Positions 9,624 through 21,600 are shown, counted from the stretch's first letter. The stretch is DNA of 55,534 nt from Emiliania huxleyi CCMP1516 (GCF_000372725.1 NW_005195736.1:210506-266039); one strand, 5' to 3'. Notes: generated from the sequence alone by a model not told the origin. A program made the numbers and translations.

Positions 9624-10570
9624 AATCACCGGAGCGAGGGAAGGAGCGATCCCGGGGTGAGCGACTCCAAGCGTAGCGCAGCGCGTGAAGGATCCCCAAA
9701 TTGAGTGAGTGACGGTCCTATTCGGTCTCGCCCTCCGAGCTCGGGGATGGGGCGGCTCAGTGCGCGAAGCGGCACTTGTCTCCCTGCCTGCAATAGCCGG
9801 CAGCGAAGAAGCGGCACCGGGGGACTCCGGTCTGCTCGCTCGTGGAGTCGTCGCGAGCGCTGTCGGTGTCGCAGTCGCCCGACTCGGAGTCGTCAGGCTG
9901 GCTGCCGGACTGGTCGTAGCCGTCCTCGCACGGCGTCGGGGCCGTCGTGCCGTCCTCGGCGGTGGCGAGGGAGGCTGGTGCTCCGGGCTCGTCAGCGGTT
10001 CGCCGCCTGCCGGGCGGGGCGACGCTGCGGGTGAGCGTCGTGTCGCGACCGCTCTTGCCCGGACTACCGTGACGGTATCATGTCGTGCGTGTTGCGTCGA
10101 GGCGCGAGGGCCGGTGTCGTGTCGGGTGCCACGAGGCTGGCGTAAGGGCCGCGTCCGCCGCTCCGCCGGTGGGCTTCCGCCGGCGGAGGGGGTGGGTGCC
10201 GCTTGGCGGGGCCGCGCTTGCGGGCGAGGGAGCCGTGTCCCAGTACTCACCGGTTCGCCGGGTCATTGTATCGTGTGGGGCGCGAGGGCCAGGGTCGTGT
10301 CGGGTGCCGCGGGGGCTGGCTCGAGGGCCGCGTTTGCCGCTCGGCCGGCGGGCTTCCGCCGGCCGAGGGGGGGTGGGTGCCGCTTGGCGGGGCCGGGGGT
10401 TCGCCCTCGGCCCGAGGGATCGCCCTCAGTACTCGCCGGATCGCCGGGTCAGGCCTCCATAGCGTGTGCACCTAATCCTCCAAAAAGATAATGATGTCCC
10501 TCCCAGGGTGCTCGCTGTCTCGGTCGACTACAATCTCGTTCTCCACGCGCAAGTAAGCAACCGCAGCGCG

Positions 10571-10810
10571 AGGGGAGGGGGAGGAGTCTGGGTGCACTTG
10601 CCTAAGGTTCTTGCCCTCAAATTGCAAAAGATATGCAGTCATTCCCCGAGGCAGGAGGAGTGGAGGAGGAGATGCAGAAGGAGTAGGGAGGGGAGAGGGA
10701 AGGGGTGGGGGGAGGAGTCTGGGGGGTACTTGAGGGGAGGGGGGAGGAGTCTGGGTGGTGCACTTGCCTAAGGTTCTTGCCCTCATAAATTGCAAAAGAT
10801 ATGCAGTCAT
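10571..10810. repeat. Duplicated segment of about 70 bp
   Basis: The run GGAGGAGTCTGGGTGCACTTG to AAGATATGCAGTCAT occurs at about 10571-10640 and again, slightly altered, at about 10740-10810. The spacer is G/A-rich. Confidence 0.6.
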
Positions 10811-10814
10811 GCCA

Positions 10815-11110
10815 CATAATGCAACATATAATGCAACGAAATGCAATCACGCGCAAATGCAACGAATGCAAATATTGCATAATGCAACGAAATGCAATCA
10901 CGCGCAAAATGCAGAAAATGCAAATTTGCATAATGCAACGAGATGCAAACACGCGCAAAATGCAGAAAATGCAAATATTGCATAATGCAACGAGATGCAA
11001 ACACGCGCAAAATGCAGAAAATGCAAATGCAACGAAATGCAATCAGCGAACGCAGTTGTAATGAAGTTGTAATGCAGGTGAATGCATGCGAATGCAAAAA
11101 ATGCAAAAAA
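10815..11110. repeat. ATGCAAA-rich tandem repeat (unit about 52 bp)
   Basis: About four copies of a unit built from GCATAATGCAACGAAATGC, AATCACGCGCAAAATGC and AGAAAATGCAAATATT. The octamer-like word ATGCAAAT recurs in each. The array is far less GC-rich than its flanks and lies inside the split satellite. Confidence 0.7.
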
Positions 11111-11690
11111 CGCAATGCATGGGCAAAAACCACACGCATTTTGGGGCAAGAACCACACTTATGCCCATCGGGGTGTATGTGTCGTGTCGAGGCGCGCGGG
11201 CCAGTGTCGTGTCGGTGCCACGGGGGGCTGGCTCGAGGGCCGTGTTCGCCGCTCGGCCGGTGGGCTTCCGCCGGCCGAGGAGGGTGGGTGCCGCTTGGCG
11301 GGGCCGAGGGTTCGCCCTTGGCCGGAGGGATCGCCCTCAGTACTCGCCGGTGGGATCGCCGGGTCATCGTATCGTACGTCAGCCGTGTGACGGAGGGATT
11401 CGCCCTCGGCCCTCGGAGGGATCGCCCTCGAGGGCCACGTCCGCCGCTCGGCCGGTGGGCTTCCGCCGGCCGAGGGGGCATGGGTGCCGCTTGGCGGGGC
11501 CGAGGGTTCGCCCTCGGCCCGAGGGATCGCCCTCAGTACTCACCGGATCGCCGGGTCATCGTATCGTGTCGAGGCGCGAGGGCCAGTGTCGTGTCGGGTG
11601 CCGCGGGGCTGGCTCGAGGGCCACGTTCGCCGCTCGGCCGGTGGGCTTCCGCCGGCCGAGGGGGGGTGGGTGCCGCTTGGGGTGGACGGT

Positions 11691-11992
11691 CACCTGGATC
11701 GTTGAACTCGGAACGTTGGCTGGGGCTGCAGACGAGCGGCGCGGGGGGCGACGTCGGCTCCGCGACGCCGTCGGCCCGGGAGCAGCCGCGCGCGGGGATG
11801 ACCTCGTCGTCGCCGACGAGGAGGCTGCGCAGCGCCTTCTGCATGGAGGAGAGCATTGACGTTGCCGGCATCGTGCATCGGTAGTCGTAAAAGATGGTGG
11901 GACCGGAGGCAGAGTAGAGGCTAGAGTATGTATGTGTAGTAGAGTCCTGCTGGTCTCCTCTTGATAGTGTCATAAGTGTGGCTGGTGTGTGT
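11691..11992. other. Unassigned stretch between satellite and minisatellite
   Basis: The minus strand has a protein-like start (MLSSMQKALRSLLVGDDEV near 11865) that runs into the satellite within about 55 residues. It may be a gene remnant, but nothing more can be shown. Confidence 0.2.
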
Positions 11993-12300
11993 CACAGCCT
12001 GACAGCACCCCGACAGCACCACCTGACAGCACCTGACAGCAACAGCCCACCGTCTGACAGCAGCAGCAGCCTGACAGCTCTGACAGCTCCGACAGCGTCT
12101 GACAGCAACACCCGACAGCTCCGACAGCACCTGACAGCTACAGAACCCCTCGCCTGTCAGACATGCACCCGACAGCACCCGACAGCACTGACAGCACCTG
12201 ACAGCTGGTCTGACAGAGGCACCTGACAGTGCCTGACAGCTGCCCGACAGCCCGACAGATCACCTGACAGCACCTGACAGCCTGACAGCCAGGGCTCAGG
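11993..12300. repeat. CTGACAGCAC minisatellite
   Basis: About 300 bp of imperfect CTGACAGCAC / CCGACAGC / CTGACAGCAA units in one orientation. No coding role apparent. Confidence 0.8.
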
Positions 12301-12863
12301 ACTCGAGGTGACGCGCGAGCAGAGACCTACACACCTCCACGCGCTCCCCGCACCGCCGCGCCGATCTTCGCGCGGGTGGCGCGCATGCGCACCCAGGCCG
12401 CTCGCGCGCCGTCGCGCAGAGTCGCGCGTTGCTGACGCAAGAGGCCGTGGGCGAGCTGCTCCCACTTGATCGCAGGAGCAGCCACAGGTGCCGCAGCCTT
12501 GTGCTGCCGGAAGTTCTCGAGCCGGCGCGCGCGGCTGGCCTTGCCGCCGCGCGCACGCCGCTTTGGCGCCGCGGGAGCGATCTTCTTGCTCACTGTCAGC
12601 ACGCCGCACGCCTCCTCAGAGGTTGCCCACCTCTCCAGATGTTGCGAGGGACGCCACCCCGCGGCATGGCCGGTCCTGTCGTGGCGTGGAGCCTTGATAT
12701 CTTGATGACGCTGCGACCGCGTGCAAGCACGTGAGCCCAGGATCGTGCGTGAGCACGCTCGCAAGGCGGACGGTATGGCAAGGCCAGCTCCGTGGCCGTG
12801 GGCTCAGCGAAGAGTACAGCCACCCATTCAAGGGTCCAAAAAACACGCCCGAGTCACGACAAA

Positions 12864-15323
12864 CTAAATCATCAATACGGCTGAGGAGGATGCGCGACTA
12901 CCTACTCGCGGCCGCCTCGCAGCTACTAGGCCAAGAGCAGCGAACGCGACGGCGAGTAGCACAATCGCTGTCGTGGCGAGCGGTCGCAAGCGTCTAGAGG
13001 GGCCGCTCGAGCGCCCTTCAACGCGGAGCAACCACCAGCCTCGGTTGGCTGCCTCGGAGACGACAGGCGGTGGCGGCGGCGGCGGCGGTGGAGGTGGCGG
13101 TGGAGGTGGCGGCGGCGGCGGGGGTGGGAGGAGGGGGGGGAAGCGCGGCGGCGGAGTGTACGAGCGCAGCTCGAGCACGCCGTCGAGCGGTCCGAGGAAG
13201 CCGTCGTGCGAGGAGGCCTTCGTGGACAGCGAGAGATGGGGGAGTGAGGGGGGAGATGTGGTGAGATGTGGGGAGATGTGGGGAGATATGGGGAGACCTC
13301 GTGGGTGCGCCAGCTGAAGCCACTCGCTGCCTTTTGCTGCCAGCGGCTCGCCGCCGTTTGCTGCCAGCGGCGCGTGGTGTCCTCGGCGCGCCAGCCGAGG
13401 CGGTGCCAGCCTGCCCCGTCCCACGCGTCCCAGAAGGAGCGCTGCTCATCGACCTACCGCACCACCCACGGGACTGAACCCACACTGGATTCGAAACTCT
13501 GGAGGTATGGGACGAGCGCTGCTCGTCGACCTTGCCGTCGCCGTCCGTGTCGCGCACCTCGACGCAACAGCGGAAGCCGTCGCACCCCGAGAGTACCCGA
13601 GACTACCCGAGATTGCCCGAGATTGCCCGAGATTGCCCGGGATTGCCCGAGACTGCCCGGGATTGCCCGAGATTGCCCGGGATTGCCCGGGATCGCGCCT
13701 CGACGCAGCAGTGGAAGCCGTCGCACCCAGCCCACTTGGGGCAGCCTCCCTGCCCCGCCGTCGTGAGCTCGTAGCTCGTCGAGCAGCACAGCCCGCTGCC
13801 GCCGCAGAAGCCGCGGCAGGCGCCCGACGCGCCGCCGCAAGGCAGCCAGCAATCGCGCGGCGGGTGCGGGGGCGGAGGCGGCGGCTGTGGCGGCGGCTGC
13901 GGCGGCGGCGGGGAGGGCAGGAAGCGCTCGGCGTTGCGGTTCTCAAACAGCCACAGCACGCCCGCGTGCTCGCGCAGCAGGGCGTTGGTCAGGCCTGGGA
14001 GGGGTGCCGTCTCGGGTGATCTCGGCTGCATCTCGGCTGCATCTCGGGGTGATCTCGGGGTGATCTCGGGCTGCAGGCGGGGCGCGGGGCAGACCTTGCA
14101 GCCCGGAGAACTGGACCGAGACCGAGTCTCCGCCCGAGAACTGGACCTTTGGCGAGAGATGGGAGATGTGGGGAGATGTGGGGAGATGCAGAGTCGCGGT
14201 CCCCGAGAGAGAACTGGACCTTTGGCGTGATTGCGCCAACCACGTTGAGGCCGGCCTCGGGGTCCGGGCCGCCGTAGCAGAGGATGGAGGCGATCTCCTG
14301 CGCGAGGACGGGCAGGAACGGGTTGAGCATCGCCTCGGCCGCAGCCTCCGGCATCAGCGACGGAACGACGTCGAGGTCGCCGATCTCAAAGTTGCCTCGG
14401 CACCGCCTCATCGCGGACGTCGTGAGCGCGTGCATGTCGTAGTCGAGCAGCATGTTTCCGCGCAGCGTGAGCTCCGCGCTGCCGTAGTCGTACGTCACCC
14501 GCATCCCGCCCACCGTCGACTGCCGCAGCGTCCACCGCCCCTCGACCCGCACGTCGATGTGCGTGAGCACAACCTGGGCGCCGTCCGGGGCCCGCCCCGC
14601 GAGCCACTGCGTGAGCAGGTCCTGCCTCTGCCACCACTCGTAGTCGTCGTAGCACATGCCGTACGAGACTCGGACCGGCGCGATGTCGACCAGCGTCAGG
14701 TTGCGCAGCGTGACCTATCGACAGGTCCTCGACATGTCCCGGATGTGTCCGCGGACGTGTCCGGCGTCAGGTTGCAGCGTGACCATCGCGCCGGGGCTGA
14801 GCGCGCCGCCGTACACCTCGATCTCAGTCCCCTCGAGGCCGAGCCGCTGCAGCACCGGCACGTCGTCGTTCGAGAGCGTCATCGTCAGCGCGTCCTTGCC
14901 GCGCATCCGCCGGATCTCAGACGCCATCCACTCGGAGAGCTGCGACGCCACCGCGTCGGAAAACCAGTCCGTCTCGCACGACGGCCCGAGCTTGAGCGCC
15001 TCAGTCCGCGGCGTCGCCTCTTCGAACGGCACCGGCACGGCCTCCTTCTCATCGCGCCACGACCAGCATGTTCCGCCGAGCAGGCGCAGCGCGCACCCGG
15101 CCTCCGCCTCCGCCGCCTGCGCCTCCGCCACCACGCCCGCCTCTGCCGCCTCCACGTTCGCCTCGACCGCCTCCACGTGCGCCTCCGCCACAGCCTCGGC
15201 GTTGTGGTTTCCCACCACCACCTCAGGACGGAGGACCGATCGCGCCGCCGCCACCATCTCGGGTCGGCGGATTGACCCGGACGCGAGCGGCAATGTGCCG
15301 ACTAGGAAGGCGAGGACGGCCAT
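12864..15323 (-). CDS. Secreted/type I membrane Cys-rich protein, 7 exons
   Basis: The exons, in transcript order, are 15323-14784, 14714-14220, 14146-14095, 13994-13699, 13557-13531, 13453-13298 and 13217-12864. They sum to 1920 nt (639 residues) with all phases matching. The N-terminus is a signal peptide (MAVLAFLVGTLPLASG). Exons 1-2 form an unrecognised domain (VTLRNLTLVDIAPVRVSYG, LRGNMLLDYDMHALT, PFLPVLAQEIASILC). Exon 4 has a Pro-rich linker and a Cys-rich module (CGGASGACRGFCGGSGLCC, CPKWAGCDGFHCC). It joins a DTDGDGKVDE loop, EF-hand-like, coded partly by the 27-bp exon 5. Exon 7 has a poly-Pro tract, then a transmembrane helix (TTAIVLLAVAFAALGLVAA) and a short basic tail. Five of the six introns show exon-flank duplications. 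Function unknown; a cell-surface or scale-associated protein is a guess. Confidence 0.7.
13454..13530 (-). mobile_element. Introner-like intron 5, antisense copy of a shared element
   Basis: Both the intron and the next exon start with GTCGAYGAGCAGCGCTC (17 bp, one mismatch). Read on the plus strand the intron body (CTACCGCACCAC ... GAACCCACACTGGATTCGAA, ACTCTGGAGGTATGG) matches introns 3 and 5 of chorismate synthase, which carry it in the sense orientation. Confidence 0.75.
13558..13698 (-). mobile_element. Introner-like intron 4 of the 7-exon gene (GC-AG)
   Basis: The 141-bp intron begins GCGCGATCC. About 12 copies of a 10-bp unit (GGGCAATCTC) follow. Its last 29 bases (TGCGACGGCTTCCGCTGTTG, CGTCGAG) repeat the end of the upstream exon with two mismatches. 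Splicing GAG to GTG keeps C-V-E-V-R-D in frame. Confidence 0.7.
14147..14219 (-). mobile_element. Introner-like intron 2 of the 7-exon gene (GT-AG)
   Basis: The junction sequence CCAAAGGTCCAGTTCTC occurs twice, at the donor (CCAAAG then GTCCAGTTCTC inside the intron) and at the acceptor (CCAAAG ending the intron, GTCCAGTTCTC starting the exon): a 17-bp exact duplication. The intron filler is an ATCTCCCCAC array. Confidence 0.75.
14715..14783 (-). mobile_element. Introner-like intron 1 of the 7-exon gene (GT-AG)
   Basis: This 69-bp intron starts GTCACGCTGCAACCTGACGC. The downstream exon starts GTCACGCTGCGCAACCTGAC, the same sequence with a 2-base indel. The remainder consists of GGACACGTCC-like repeats and ends GATAG. 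The same motif appears in antisense in the last intron of the 23596 gene. Confidence 0.7.
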
Positions 15324-15670
15324 GTGCGCCCCTCGCGCGCCGTGGCAGCGCATTGGCAGGGGCGCGCCTGGCTGGCAGCAGCGACTCCAGGGACACAGGG
15401 CGTAGGGGCTGGTCTGAAAGAAACAGCACAGGAAAACGGTTATTTTAAAACGCCGAGCCATCCATTACCAACACACCGCGAGCAAAAAATAAACAATAAA
15501 AAATCGCGAAAGTGCGCGCTTTCCAGCACGCCGCTACTCGCCGCTACTCGCCGCTAGCTCGCCGCTAGCTCGCCGCTAGCTCGCCGCTAGCTCGCCGCTA
15601 GCTCGCCGCTAGCTCGCCGCTAGCTCGCCGCGTGTTCGTCGGTCCCGCTACGAAGGCGCCCTACGGAATC
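15324..15670. promoter_or_regulatory. Bidirectional promoter region with 11-bp tandem repeat
   Basis: The 7-exon gene (-) and the protease fusion (+) diverge from this 347-bp spacer. At 15531-15630 lie about nine copies of CGCCGCTAGCT (the first two as CGCCGCTACT). GGTTATTTTAAAACG and AAAAAATAAACAATAAAAAA are AT-rich patches that may position transcription. Both genes encode secreted proteins, so shared control is plausible. Confidence 0.5.
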
Positions 15671-18600
15671 ATGCGGATGTTTGCCCTGCTCGCAGCCTCC
15701 GCCGCCGCGGTCCCGTCTAGGCTGGTGGTTACGACGACGAGAGGGTCGCCCGCTTCAGTGCAGGCAGCGCAGATGGCCGCTGCTCGGCGCGGAAACGTCA
15801 ATATGACAATCCGAGCAGCCCACAAAACCCTCACAGTGGTCGAATTCGAGGACAACAGCACGGCGCGAGCCTTCCAGGACCAGGCGGAGCGCTCGGGGCT
15901 AAGGGTCGAGGAGGATCAGCGGCGCTTCCTAGCAACAAGCTCGGCCTCGGCTTCGCGGAAGCGGCAGCTAGCCGAGGAAACGCCATGGGGGATCGAGCGT
16001 GTGTACAACGAAGCGGTGCCGAACGCCTCCTTCTTCCCGTCGGCGGTGACGCATCCGCTGTGCATCATCGACTCCGGCTACCTGCTCGCACACCCTGACC
16101 TCCCCTCTGACGCCACCGCGGCGGACCCGCTCCAAGCTGACCGAGCCGGCACGACGTACTTCGGCGGCGACATCTGCAACCACGGCACGCATGCCCTCTC
16201 CGCCGCCCTCTCCGCCGCCATATCCCCTCCCCGCCGTCTCTCCGTCCGCCCCCTCTACCCCACCCTCCCTCCCTCCGTCCCACCAGGCACGCATGTCGCG
16301 GGCACCATCGCCGCAGTCGGTGGCAACGGGGAGGGAGTGGTCGGTGTCTATCCGGGCGCGCCTGACCTGAAGATAGTCAAGGTGTTTGGGGAGGTCGGCT
16401 TGCTCGACGACCCCAGCACGCCCGACGAGGATGAGGCGTGCGGCTGGACCTATGCCTCACAACTCGTCGATGCGGTTCAGCGATGTGTCGACAGCGGAGC
16501 CAAGATCGTCTCGAGTGAGCGTGCCTAGATCCCCTCCCCGTCTTTGACTCATCTAACACCCCCCCCCCCTCTTCCGCAGTGTCGCTCGGAGGTCCGGGTC
16601 GGTCGGACTTTGAGCGTGATGCCTTCCAGACATTCTTTGATGACGGCATCCTCAGCATCGCGGCCGCCGGCAACGGCGGAAGTAGCAGCTACAGTTACCC
16701 GGCGTCCTACTCCTCGGTCATGAGCGTCCCCGCCACCGACAGCAACGACAAGAAGGCGAGCTTCTCGCAGTACAACGACGAAGTCGACATCGCAGCGCCA
16801 GGCGTCGACGTCGTCTCGACTGTCGGTGCCACCCCTGTGCGAGAAGGCCGCAGCGCCGCCGCTCTCCCACCGTTCTCACGGGATCATTGTCTCCTACCTA
16901 GGCCCTCCGAGCGACACTGGGGTCGGCCCTCCGGGCTATGATTCGTACCGTGGGACCTCCATGGCCGCGCCGCACGTCTCTGGCCTGGCAATGGTGCTCT
17001 GGAACAAGTGAGCCCCCCCCCCTCCCCCCCCCCCCTCCCTCCCCCCCCTCCCTCCCCCCCCAATCAACACCACGCCCACCCACAAACACCAGCACCAACA
17101 CCACCCAGAGGTCGGACCCAAACCGCCGCATCGGACACGCCTCGCGGCCACGCAGGTACCCGTCCTATACCAACGCCGACATCCGCACGGCGCTTGAGGA
17201 GGGCGCCGAGGATCTGGGCGAGACGGGCATCGACGACTACTTTGGCCATGGCCTCGTCAACTACCAGGGAGCCGAGATGAGGCTGTTCACGCCATCGCCG
17301 CCGCCGTCGCCCCCGCTCGCTCCACCAGCCCCCCCAATCGAGTTCCAGGCCACCGTGGGTGGCGGCAGCTTTGAGTCCGAGGTCTCGTGGACCCTGACGT
17401 GCAGCGGCGCGTTGATCGGCAGTGGAGGGGCGCCCTACTCCGGCACTCTTTCCGCGCCGCCCGGCGAGTGCACGCTCGACATGTACGACTCAGACGGCGA
17501 CGGCTGGAACGGCAACCTGTGGGAGGGTGCGGGCTATACGTTCACGCTCGACTCCGGTTCCTACGGCAGCGCGACTTTCACCCTCACCGCCCTCCCTCCG
17601 TCCTCTCCGCCGTCACCGTCCCTGCCGCCGCTGCCGCCGCTGCCGGGCTACTGCTTCGCCACCTCATCCAAGGCCGTCGTTGTCCCCATGATTGTCGGCG
17701 GCGTGCCCGTCGACCCCGCGCGCAAGTACATGCCCGCCCCGCCCTCCCGCGCCAACGCCGCGCTCCGCTCGCCACCCGCCGCCGTCTGCTGACAGGTACA
17801 CCTGGCTCGTCTCGCTCGACGGCCCGGGCTACTTTATCGGCAAACACTACTGCGGCGGCACGCTCATCGCGCCCGATTGGGTGCTCACCGCCGCGCACTG
17901 CACGCAAGACACCGTCGGCCGCGTGGCCGTCGGCATGCACGTCGTCGCCGACGTGAACACCGACCCGTGTGTCTCCTTGCACGAGGTGGCGGAGATCTTC
18001 AACCACGAGGACTACGGCTCTCCCAATTCAGAAAGCAACGACGTCTCGCTGCTCAAGCTCGCCACGCCTGTAACCGGCTATGCGCCCATCGACTTGCTCG
18101 ACGGCCCGGGCATGGACACGCCCTTCCAGGAGCACCTCGCCATGCTCACCGTCGCCGGCTGGGGCACCATGTCCTCCGGCGGCGTGTCCTCGCCGGAGGC
18201 CATGGAGGTCGACGTGCCGGTGGTCAAGAATGAGGACTGCAACGTTGCCTACAGTGGCCAGATTGACGACACGATGATCTGCGCCGGCGACACCGCGAAT
18301 GGCGGCGAGGACGCGTGCCAGGGCGACTCGGGTGGCCCCCTCTTCGGCATCGACGCCGACGGCAACTACGTGCTCACGGGCATCGTGAGCTGGGGCTCCG
18401 GCTGCGCCGACGCCAACTTCCCGGGCGTCTACGCGCGCGTCTCCCACTTTGATGAGTGGGTCTGCGCGAGGACGGACGGCGCGGTCTGTGGATTTTATCC
18501 TCGGTCGCCGCCGTCGCCGCCGGCCACGCCCCCGGCGCCGCCGCTGCCGCCGTCCCTGCCGCCGCCCTCCCTGCCGTCATGCCCGCTCGGCGACGTCTGC

Positions 18601-21600
18601 ACCACCGGCCCGTGTTTGATCACCGACGGCGGCTCGTGCGCCACCTCGCCCGACTTCCCGAACGACTACCCAAACCTCGAGGGCTGCACCATCTACAACG
18701 TGCCGCCGGTCGGGCTGGACGTGATCGCCTTTGACGTGGAGGGGGACCCCCGCCCCTACTACGACTACGACGGCGACGGCGATTTCCGCAATGACTGCCC
18801 CTACGACAACCTCGTCGTCAACGGCGTGAAGTACTGCGGCACCTCGGGCCCGGCCGGTGTCGTGCCGTCGGATGGGACCATGACGTGGGTCTCTGACGAG
18901 TTTGTCACCGAGTCGGGCTGGAAGGCGCGCGCTCCTTTCTCTGCATCTGTGGCTCCCCGCACACTGCCCTCCTGAGCTCTCACGCTCACCCAGCCCCGGT
19001 GCCCAACCCCCTATGCCCCCCCCCCCCCCCTCTTACAGGTGTGCTGGGCTGCGCAGCCGCCTTCGCCGCCGGCCACGCCCCCGGCGCCGCCGTCGCCGCC
19101 GGCCACGCCGCCGCCGTCCTTGCCGGCATGCCCGCTCGGCGACGTCTGCGCCACCGGCCCGTGTTTGATCACCGACGGCGGCTCGTGCGCCACCTCGCCC
19201 GACTTCCCGAACGACTACCCGAACCTCGAGGGCTGCACCATCTACAACGTGCCGCCGGTCGGGCTGGACGTGATCGCCTTTGACGTGGAGGGGGACCCCT
19301 ACCCCTACTACGACTACGACGGCGACGGCGATTTCCGCAATGACTGCCCCTTCGACCACCTCTTCGTCAACGGCGTGAAGTACTGCGGCACCTCGGGCCC
19401 GGCCGGTGTCGTGCCGTCGGATGGGACCATGACGTGGGTCTCTGACGAGTTTGTCACCGAGTCGGGCTGGAAGGCGCGCGCTCCCCCCTCTGCATAGCTC
19501 TTCGCATCTCTGGCTCCCCCCACACCGCGCTCCTCAACTCTCGCGCTCACTCAGCCCCCGTGCCCAGCCCCTATGGCCCTCCGCCTGTCCCAGGTGTGCT
19601 GGCCGCCGTCGGCCTTGCCATCTCCGCCGCCGCCGTCCGCGTCGCCCTCGCCGCCGCCTCCCTCGACCTCGCCATCTCCGCCGCCTCCATCCGCCTCGCC
19701 GTCGCCGCCACCTCCCTCCGCCTCGCCGTCGCCGCCGCCTCCCTCCGCCTCGCCGTCGCCGCCGCCTCCCTCCGCCTCGCCGTCGCCGCCGCCTCCGTCC
19801 GCCTCGCCGTCGCCGCCGCCTCCCTCCGCCTCTCCCTCCCCGCCGCCACCGTCCGCCTCTCCCTCCCCGCCACCTCCTTCCGCGTCGCCGTCGCCACCGC
19901 CTCCCTCCGCGTCGCCGTCCCCGCCGCCTCCGTCGCCCTCGCCGCCGCCTCCCTCTGCCTCGCCGTCGCCGCCGCCTCCCTCCGCCTCGCCGTCGCCGCC
20001 GCCTCCGTCCGCCTCGCCGTCGCCGCCGTCCTCCCCGCCGCAGCCACCGTCGCCGCCGCCTCCCTCCGCCTCGCCGTCGCCGCCGCCTCCATCCGCCTCG
20101 CCGTCGCCGCCGCCTCCGTCCGCTTCGCCGTCGCCGCCGCCCCCATCCGCCTCGCCGTCGCCGCCGCCTCCATCCGCCTCTCCCTCCCCGCCGCCTCCCT
20201 CCGCCTCGCCGTCGCCGCCGCCTCCCTCCGGCTCGCCCTCGCCGCCGCCTCCCTCCGCGTCGCCGTCGCCTCCCTCCGCATCGCCGTCGCCGCCGCCTCC
20301 CTCCGGCTCGCCGTCGCCGCCGCCTCCCACGCCGCCGCCGCCTTCCGCCTCGCCATTGCCGCCGCCGCCCACGCCGCCGCCACCTGCCCCTCCGCCGCCC
20401 TCGCCACCTTCTCCGCCACCGCCCTCTCCGCCGCCGCCGTCGCCGCCGTCGCCGCCGCCGGCGGCGCCGCCGCCGCCCTCCGGCTCGCCCTCGCAGCCGC
20501 CGCCCGCGCCGCCGCCGCCCTCGCAGCCACCCTTTCCACCCCTCCCCGAGGGCGTTGTCGTGGAGGAAGTGTCCGTGATCAAGTTCACCGTCGTTGTCAC
20601 GATCTCCGCCGAAGTGAACGACATCGACGTTACTGAACTCGAGGCCTCCTTTCGCCCTGCGCAGCAGTGCCTCTTGCCAGAGTGCCAACTCACCGTGACG
20701 CTCCACCCCGTCGAGCGATCGGCAGCCCGTCGGGCACTCCAGACTGCGGGAACGGTTGCTTCGAGCACGGCCAGCGTGTTCAAGGATGGCAACACACTTT
20801 CCGCCGTGCGCAACGCGAACTATGTATTCGCGAGAAACTCAGCCACCCAAGCCGGCAATATCCTGAATCAGCCCGTCAGCGAGGTCGACCCCAACGTCAA
20901 CGAACGCGAGGACACCGAGCCGCGCGCGGTCGCGCCGCCGCCGCCCTCCGCCCCGCCCACGTCGCCGCCGCCCTCGTTGCCCCCACTTGACCTGAACCCG
21001 CAGTCCATGGACCCGTCGTGCTTCCCGAGCTCTGCGATGGTGCAGCGTGCCGACGGCGAGACCGCCCCCCTCTCCTCGCTCTCCGCCGGCGACTCGATCC
21101 TCGTCGCTGCGGCCGACGGCACCCTCGCCTTCGATGCCGTGTGAGAGGGGGGGGTTCACTCGTTTCACCGTCGCTTGCTTCTACTAGGCACCCTCGGCTT
21201 CGACGTCGTCTCCTCCTTCTCGCTGGCCGACCCGTCCGCCAAGGCGGTTTTCCTCTCGCTCGCCACCGCGACGGCGACGGTCGCGCTCACCCCGACGCAC
21301 AAGCTGCCCGCCGGCCCGGCAACGGCGCTCAAGCAGGCGTCCGAGGTTGCCGTTGGAGAGACGATCTGGCTCGCGTCGCCGGCCGCGGGCGCGCTCGTGC
21401 AGGCGCGCCTATACCCCCAGCACCACACACCCCTGCCTCTCCCGATGCGACCACCCCTCTTCCCCCGGCCAGGATCCCGTCCTCAAGATAACCACGGTCG
21501 TGGCCGACGGGCTGCACAGCCCGCTCACCAAGCACGGAGGCTGGCCAATCGTTGACGGCGTCGCGACCTCGTACAACAGCGCGGCCGTCGTCGCGCGCAA

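Larger units (their letters stand above)
10085..11690. repeat. Satellite of about 190 bp with hairpins, five copies
   Basis: A unit of 180-195 bp is found at about 10085-10258, 10259-10450, 11178-11365, 11366-11560 and 11561-11690, judged by the landmark GGGCTTCCGCCGG at 10171, 10350, 11262, 11457 and 11643. Each unit contains the stem CTCGGCCGG/CCGGCCGAG. Several contain CCGAGGGTTCGCCCTCGG, a 7-bp stem closed by TTCG. A block of other tandem repeats (10450-11178) splits the array into two plus three copies. The open frames it yields in all phases are artefacts. Confidence 0.7.

Noticed and set aside
10850..11060. CRISPR-like regular repeats
   Set aside because: Units are direct tandem repeats without distinct spacers, in a eukaryotic context.
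9507..11884. Frames of 140-313 codons across the satellites
   Set aside because: They translate tandem satellite units in several phases at once.
12327..12764. Basic 145-codon minus-strand frame (KKIAPAAPKRRARGGKASRA)
   Set aside because: Looks superficially like a nuclear basic protein, but there is no recognisable family and its N-terminus overlaps unrelated sequence; not enough support.
19534..20706. Long minus-strand frames (Arg/Gly-rich and Gly/Glu-rich, up to 420 codons)
   Set aside because: They are antisense shadows of the SPSPPPPSA-coding repeat in the protease fusion; highly repetitive with no motif.
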